From NCBI RefSeq assembly GCF_019429485.1, contig NZ_JAHXZN010000001.1, forward strand, positions 682,001-746,000: a stretch of 64,000 nt of DNA. The letters are read 5' to 3'. The translations under genes and the position numbers were made by a program. This DNA is from Sphingomonas citri (GTDB taxonomy: Bacteria > Pseudomonadota > Alphaproteobacteria > Sphingomonadales > Sphingomonadaceae). Under the pieces are notes generated by a model that was given only the letters and a program-made list of their open reading frames with translations, was not told the origin of the DNA and ran no database searches. Within the stretch, counting starts at the first letter, position 1, and each line of letters starts with the position of its first letter. Positions 61,540 through 64,000 of this stretch are shown piece after piece.

Positions 61540-62829
61540 TCAGACGGGCCGCTCGATCGACTCGGGCGGCTCGCTGAACCAACGCGGGCCGTCCGCGGTG
61601 ACGTGGAAGCAATCCTCCAGCCGCACGCCGAACTTGCCGGGCAGGTACAGGCCGGGCTCGTCCGAGAAGCACATGCCGGGCGCGAGCCGGGTGGTCTCGC
61701 CGTGGACGAGGTTGACCGGCTCGTGCCCGTCCATGCCGATGCCGTGTCCGGTGCGATGCGAGAGGCCGGGCAGGCGATAGCCCGGGCCGTAGCCGAGCGG
61801 CTCGTAATAGCCGCGCACCGCATCGTCGACCGCGCCCGCCGCGACGCCCACCCGCGCGGTGCGAAAGGCGAGCGCCTGCGCCGCCTTCACCTGATCCCAC
61901 ACCCGCCGCTGCTCGGACGAGGCGCTGCCGTGCACCCAGGTGCGTGACACGTCGGACTGATAGCCCTGGACGGTGCAGCCGCAGTCCATCAGCACCACCT
62001 GGCCGTCGGCCACCCGGATCACCTCGCGGCTGCCGTGCGGCAGCGCCGCGGCGGGACCGATCAGCGCCAGGGCGAACTCGGGTTCGCCGCCTAGCTTCTC
62101 GGTCGCGGCGGTCATCAGCGCGCCGATCTGCTGGCCGGTCATGCCCTTCTCGACCCGCGCGTAGGTCCAGCGATAGGCCGCGAGCGTCACCTTGGTGGCG
62201 CGCTGCATCAGCGCGATCTCGCCGGCGGTCTTGATCATCCGGCAGCCGCGCACGACCGGGTTGGCACTGACCAGCCGCGCCCCCGGCAGGTTGCGCGCGA
62301 CACCGGCATAGACGAAGTAGCGCACGCTCTCCTCGACGCCGATCGGGCGTGCCGCCAGCCCGCGGTCGCGCAGGAAGCCGGCGACCGTCGCGAGCGGGTC
62401 TTGGTCTTCCTGCCACACCCGTACCTCGGCCGGCACCGCCAGCGTCTGGCGTACCGACGGTTCCTCGAAGAAGGGCGTGACGACACACGGCTCGCCCTCG
62501 ACCGGCAGGATCGCGGCGGTGAGCCGCTCGCTGCGCCCCCAGCGCACGCCGCTGAAGTAGATCAGGCTCGATCCCGGCTCGATCAGCACCGCGCCGATAC
62601 CGAGCGCGCGCATCAGCGCCTGCGCCCGCTCCAGCCGCGAGGCGCGCTCGGCGGCGTCGATCGGGCGCGCGTCGGCGGTGAGGTCACGCAGCGCGGCGAG
62701 GTCGGGCGCGGCGGCGCGTACCACCGCGGCGGCCGCGTCAGCCGGCACCGCTCCGACTCCGGCGAGCAGCGCGGCACCGCCCGTCAGCACGTCGCGGCGG
62801 GCGGGGCGATAAGGGCTTCGCGTCGTCAT
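61540..62829 (-). CDS. exported M24 family Xaa-Pro peptidase
   Basis: A 429-residue metallopeptidase of the pita-bread (M24) family. It begins RRDVLTGGAALLAGVGAV, a twin-arginine-like signal, so export in folded form is possible. The dinuclear metal ligands are all in place: Asp in VLMDCGCTV and Asp in YQSDVSRTW, His in HRTGHGIGMDGHEP, Glu in SDEPGLY and Glu in VRLEDCFHV. These enzymes cut N-terminal residues before proline. The N-terminal half is the non-catalytic creatinase-like domain (IYFSGVRWGRSER). It is convergent with the PEP-CTERM gene, with four bases between the stops. Confidence 0.93.
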   Translation of the reverse strand: MTTRSPYRPARRDVLTGGAALLAGVGAVPADAAAAVVRAAAPDLAALRDLTADARPIDAAERASRLERAQALMRALGIGAVLIEPGSSLIYFSGVRWGRSERLTAAILPVEGEPCVVTPFFEEPSVRQTLAVPAEVRVWQEDQDPLATVAGFLRDRGLAARPIGVEESVRYFVYAGVARNLPGARLVSANPVVRGCRMIKTAGEIALMQRATKVTLAAYRWTYARVEKGMTGQQIGALMTAATEKLGGEPEFALALIGPAAALPHGSREVIRVADGQVVLMDCGCTVQGYQSDVSRTWVHGSASSEQRRVWDQVKAAQALAFRTARVGVAAGAVDDAVRGYYEPLGYGPGYRLPGLSHRTGHGIGMDGHEPVNLVHGETTRLAPGMCFSDEPGLYLPGKFGVRLEDCFHVTADGPRWFSEPPESIERPV

Positions 62830-62902
62830 GCGCCGGCAGTAGGGCGCTTGACCGAGTGCTCGCAATCCCCTTCCCTCGCGCGCGCATCAACCGGAGCGAC
62901 GA

Positions 62903-64000
62903 ATGGCCAAACGGCTGACCCTCTACATCCTCGTCGGGCTCGCGCTCGGCCTCGTGCTGGGCCTCGTGCTCAACGTGTGGCTCGACGACGGCACGCCCGC
63001 GGGGGCGACACGCGCCACCGAGGTCGCCGGTTATTTCTCGATCGTCACCACGCTTTTCCTACGGCTGATCAAGATGATCATCGCGCCTCTGGTGTTCGCG
63101 ACGCTGGTGTCGGGGATCGCGCAGATGGGCGACACGCGCGCGCTAGGCCGGATCGGCGCGCGCAGCCTCGCCTGGTTCCTCTCGGCCAGCCTATTGTCGC
63201 TCACGCTCGGGCTGATCATGGTCAACCTGCTCCAGCCCGGCGTCGGCGTCGGGCTCGCGCTGCCGGCCGCGGGCGGGACCAGCGGGCTCGAGACCGCGGC
63301 ATTCAACCTCAAGGACTTCTTCACCCATATCGTGCCGTCCTCGATGGTCGACGCGATGGCGAAGAACGAGATCCTGCAGATCGTCGTGATGTCCGTGTTC
63401 GTCGGCGTCGCGATCACCGCGGTGGGCGAGAAGGCGGCGCCCTTGGTGCGCGCGATCGACGCGCTGGTCCATGTCATGCTGCAGGTGACCGACTATGTCA
63501 TGCGCGTCGCGCCGCTGGCGGTGTTCGCCGCCGTCGCCGGCACGCTGACCGAACGCGGGCCCGACGTGATCGGGCAGCTCGCCTACTTCATGGGCAGCTT
63601 CTATCTCACGCTGCTGGTGCTGTGGGCGGCGCTGCTGGGGATCGGCTTCCTCTTCCTGGGACCGCGCATCGGGGCGCTGATCCGCCACGTGCGCGAGCCG
63701 CTGCTGGTGGCCTTCTCCACCGCCTCGTCGGAGGCAGCCTATCCGCGCATGCTTGAGGCACTCGACCGCTTCGGCGTGCCGCCGCGGATCGCCAGCTTCG
63801 TGCTGCCGCTGGGCTATTCGTTCAACCTCGATGGCTCGATGATCTACATGACCTTCGCGTCGCTGTTCATCGCTCAGGCGTACGGCATCGACATGTCGCT
63901 GGGGCAGATGGTGACGATGCTGCTGGTGCTGATGGTGACGAGCAAGGGCATCGCGGGGGTGCCCCGTGCGAGCCTGGTGGTGATCGCGGCGACGCTGCCG
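62903..64000 (+). CDS. dicarboxylate/amino acid:cation symporter (DAACS), partial
   Basis: At least 366 residues of a GltP/DctA-like secondary transporter; the 3' end lies outside the window. It has the first helix MAKRLTLYILVGLALGLVLGLVL, then TTLFLRLIKMIIAPLVFATLVSGIAQMGDTRALGRIG (helix 2/3 with the conserved region), the first hairpin region with AFSTASSEAAYPRMLEAL (the Ser-rich substrate loop, here S-T-A-S-S) and YSFNLDGSMIYMTFASLFIAQ (Asn and Asp for Na+/substrate). It likely takes up C4-dicarboxylates or acidic amino acids with Na+ or H+. It is divergent from the M24 peptidase gene, with 73 bases between. Confidence 0.93.
   Translation, partial: MAKRLTLYILVGLALGLVLGLVLNVWLDDGTPAGATRATEVAGYFSIVTTLFLRLIKMIIAPLVFATLVSGIAQMGDTRALGRIGARSLAWFLSASLLSLTLGLIMVNLLQPGVGVGLALPAAGGTSGLETAAFNLKDFFTHIVPSSMVDAMAKNEILQIVVMSVFVGVAITAVGEKAAPLVRAIDALVHVMLQVTDYVMRVAPLAVFAAVAGTLTERGPDVIGQLAYFMGSFYLTLLVLWAALLGIGFLFLGPRIGALIRHVREPLLVAFSTASSEAAYPRMLEALDRFGVPPRIASFVLPLGYSFNLDGSMIYMTFASLFIAQAYGIDMSLGQMVTMLLVLMVTSKGIAGVPRASLVVIAATLP

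Overview
The window is a very GC-rich stretch of bacterial chromosome, almost certainly from a member of the Alphaproteobacteria, order Sphingomonadales (Sphingomonas or a close relative). Support comes from the split ATP synthase layout (an F0 operon atpI-atpB-atpE-b'-b without the F1 genes), two PEP-CTERM proteins of the type common in sphingomonads, a NodT-type outer-membrane efflux lipoprotein, the zapA-6S RNA-fau arrangement, and dispersed short palindromic repeats with sphingomonad character. No genus-level marker such as 16S rRNA is present, so the assignment is inference.

Layout. 1-9 kb: the end of an NhaA antiporter, glnD (nitrogen sensing), the frameshifted remains of a plasmid StbB/ParA-like gene, a TPR-Asp/Asn hydroxylase, and a uvrC-recO-leuB run on the minus strand. 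9-16 kb: a DUF885 peptidase-like protein, a repeat-rich gap, the F0 operon, a PEP-CTERM protein with an AT-rich 5' end, and a fatty acid hydroxylase. 16-24 kb: ydbH-ynbE-ydbL (lipid transport between the membranes), radC, purB, a bactofilin/M23 peptidase pair and mobA. 24-34 kb: a GntR regulator divergent from a two-gene glycosidase operon, an emrA-emrB-nodT efflux operon behind a strongly palindromic promoter region, an unrecognised 301-residue protein and a TetR regulator. 34-46 kb: ychF, a frameshifted membrane protein, a small metal-related cluster with a Met/His-rich outer-membrane protein, an NPP-type phosphodiesterase, MaoC, a gap-MOSC-pgk operon, zapA-6S RNA-fau-DUF2842, two identical tRNA-Asp genes and an AI-2E family permease. 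46-64 kb: a lipid degradation block (Crp/Fnr regulator, acyl-CoA ligase, FadJ-like enzyme, two acyl-CoA dehydrogenases, TesB thioesterase), a miniature PAS-MCP protein, a catalase-like protein, an S9 peptidase, alaS, a second PEP-CTERM protein, an M24 peptidase and the start of a dicarboxylate symporter.

The gene content is mostly core and housekeeping. There is no prophage, transposase, CRISPR array or defence island. The most distinctive non-coding signal is two families of constant-length hairpin repeats: four copies of a 96-bp element and three copies of an 80-bp element, all in intergenic positions. The most distinctive genes are the miniature soluble PAS-MCP protein, the bactofilin/M23 pair, the Met/His-rich outer-membrane protein cluster and two broken genes (a StbB relic and a membrane protein behind ychF).

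Functional links that can be read from the layout: FadD-type ligase, acyl-CoA dehydrogenases, hydratase/dehydrogenase and thioesterase form most of a beta-oxidation route without a thiolase; gap and pgk catalyse consecutive glycolytic steps; YdbH, YnbE and YdbL are parts of one envelope bridge; EmrA, EmrB and NodT make a complete tripartite efflux pump.
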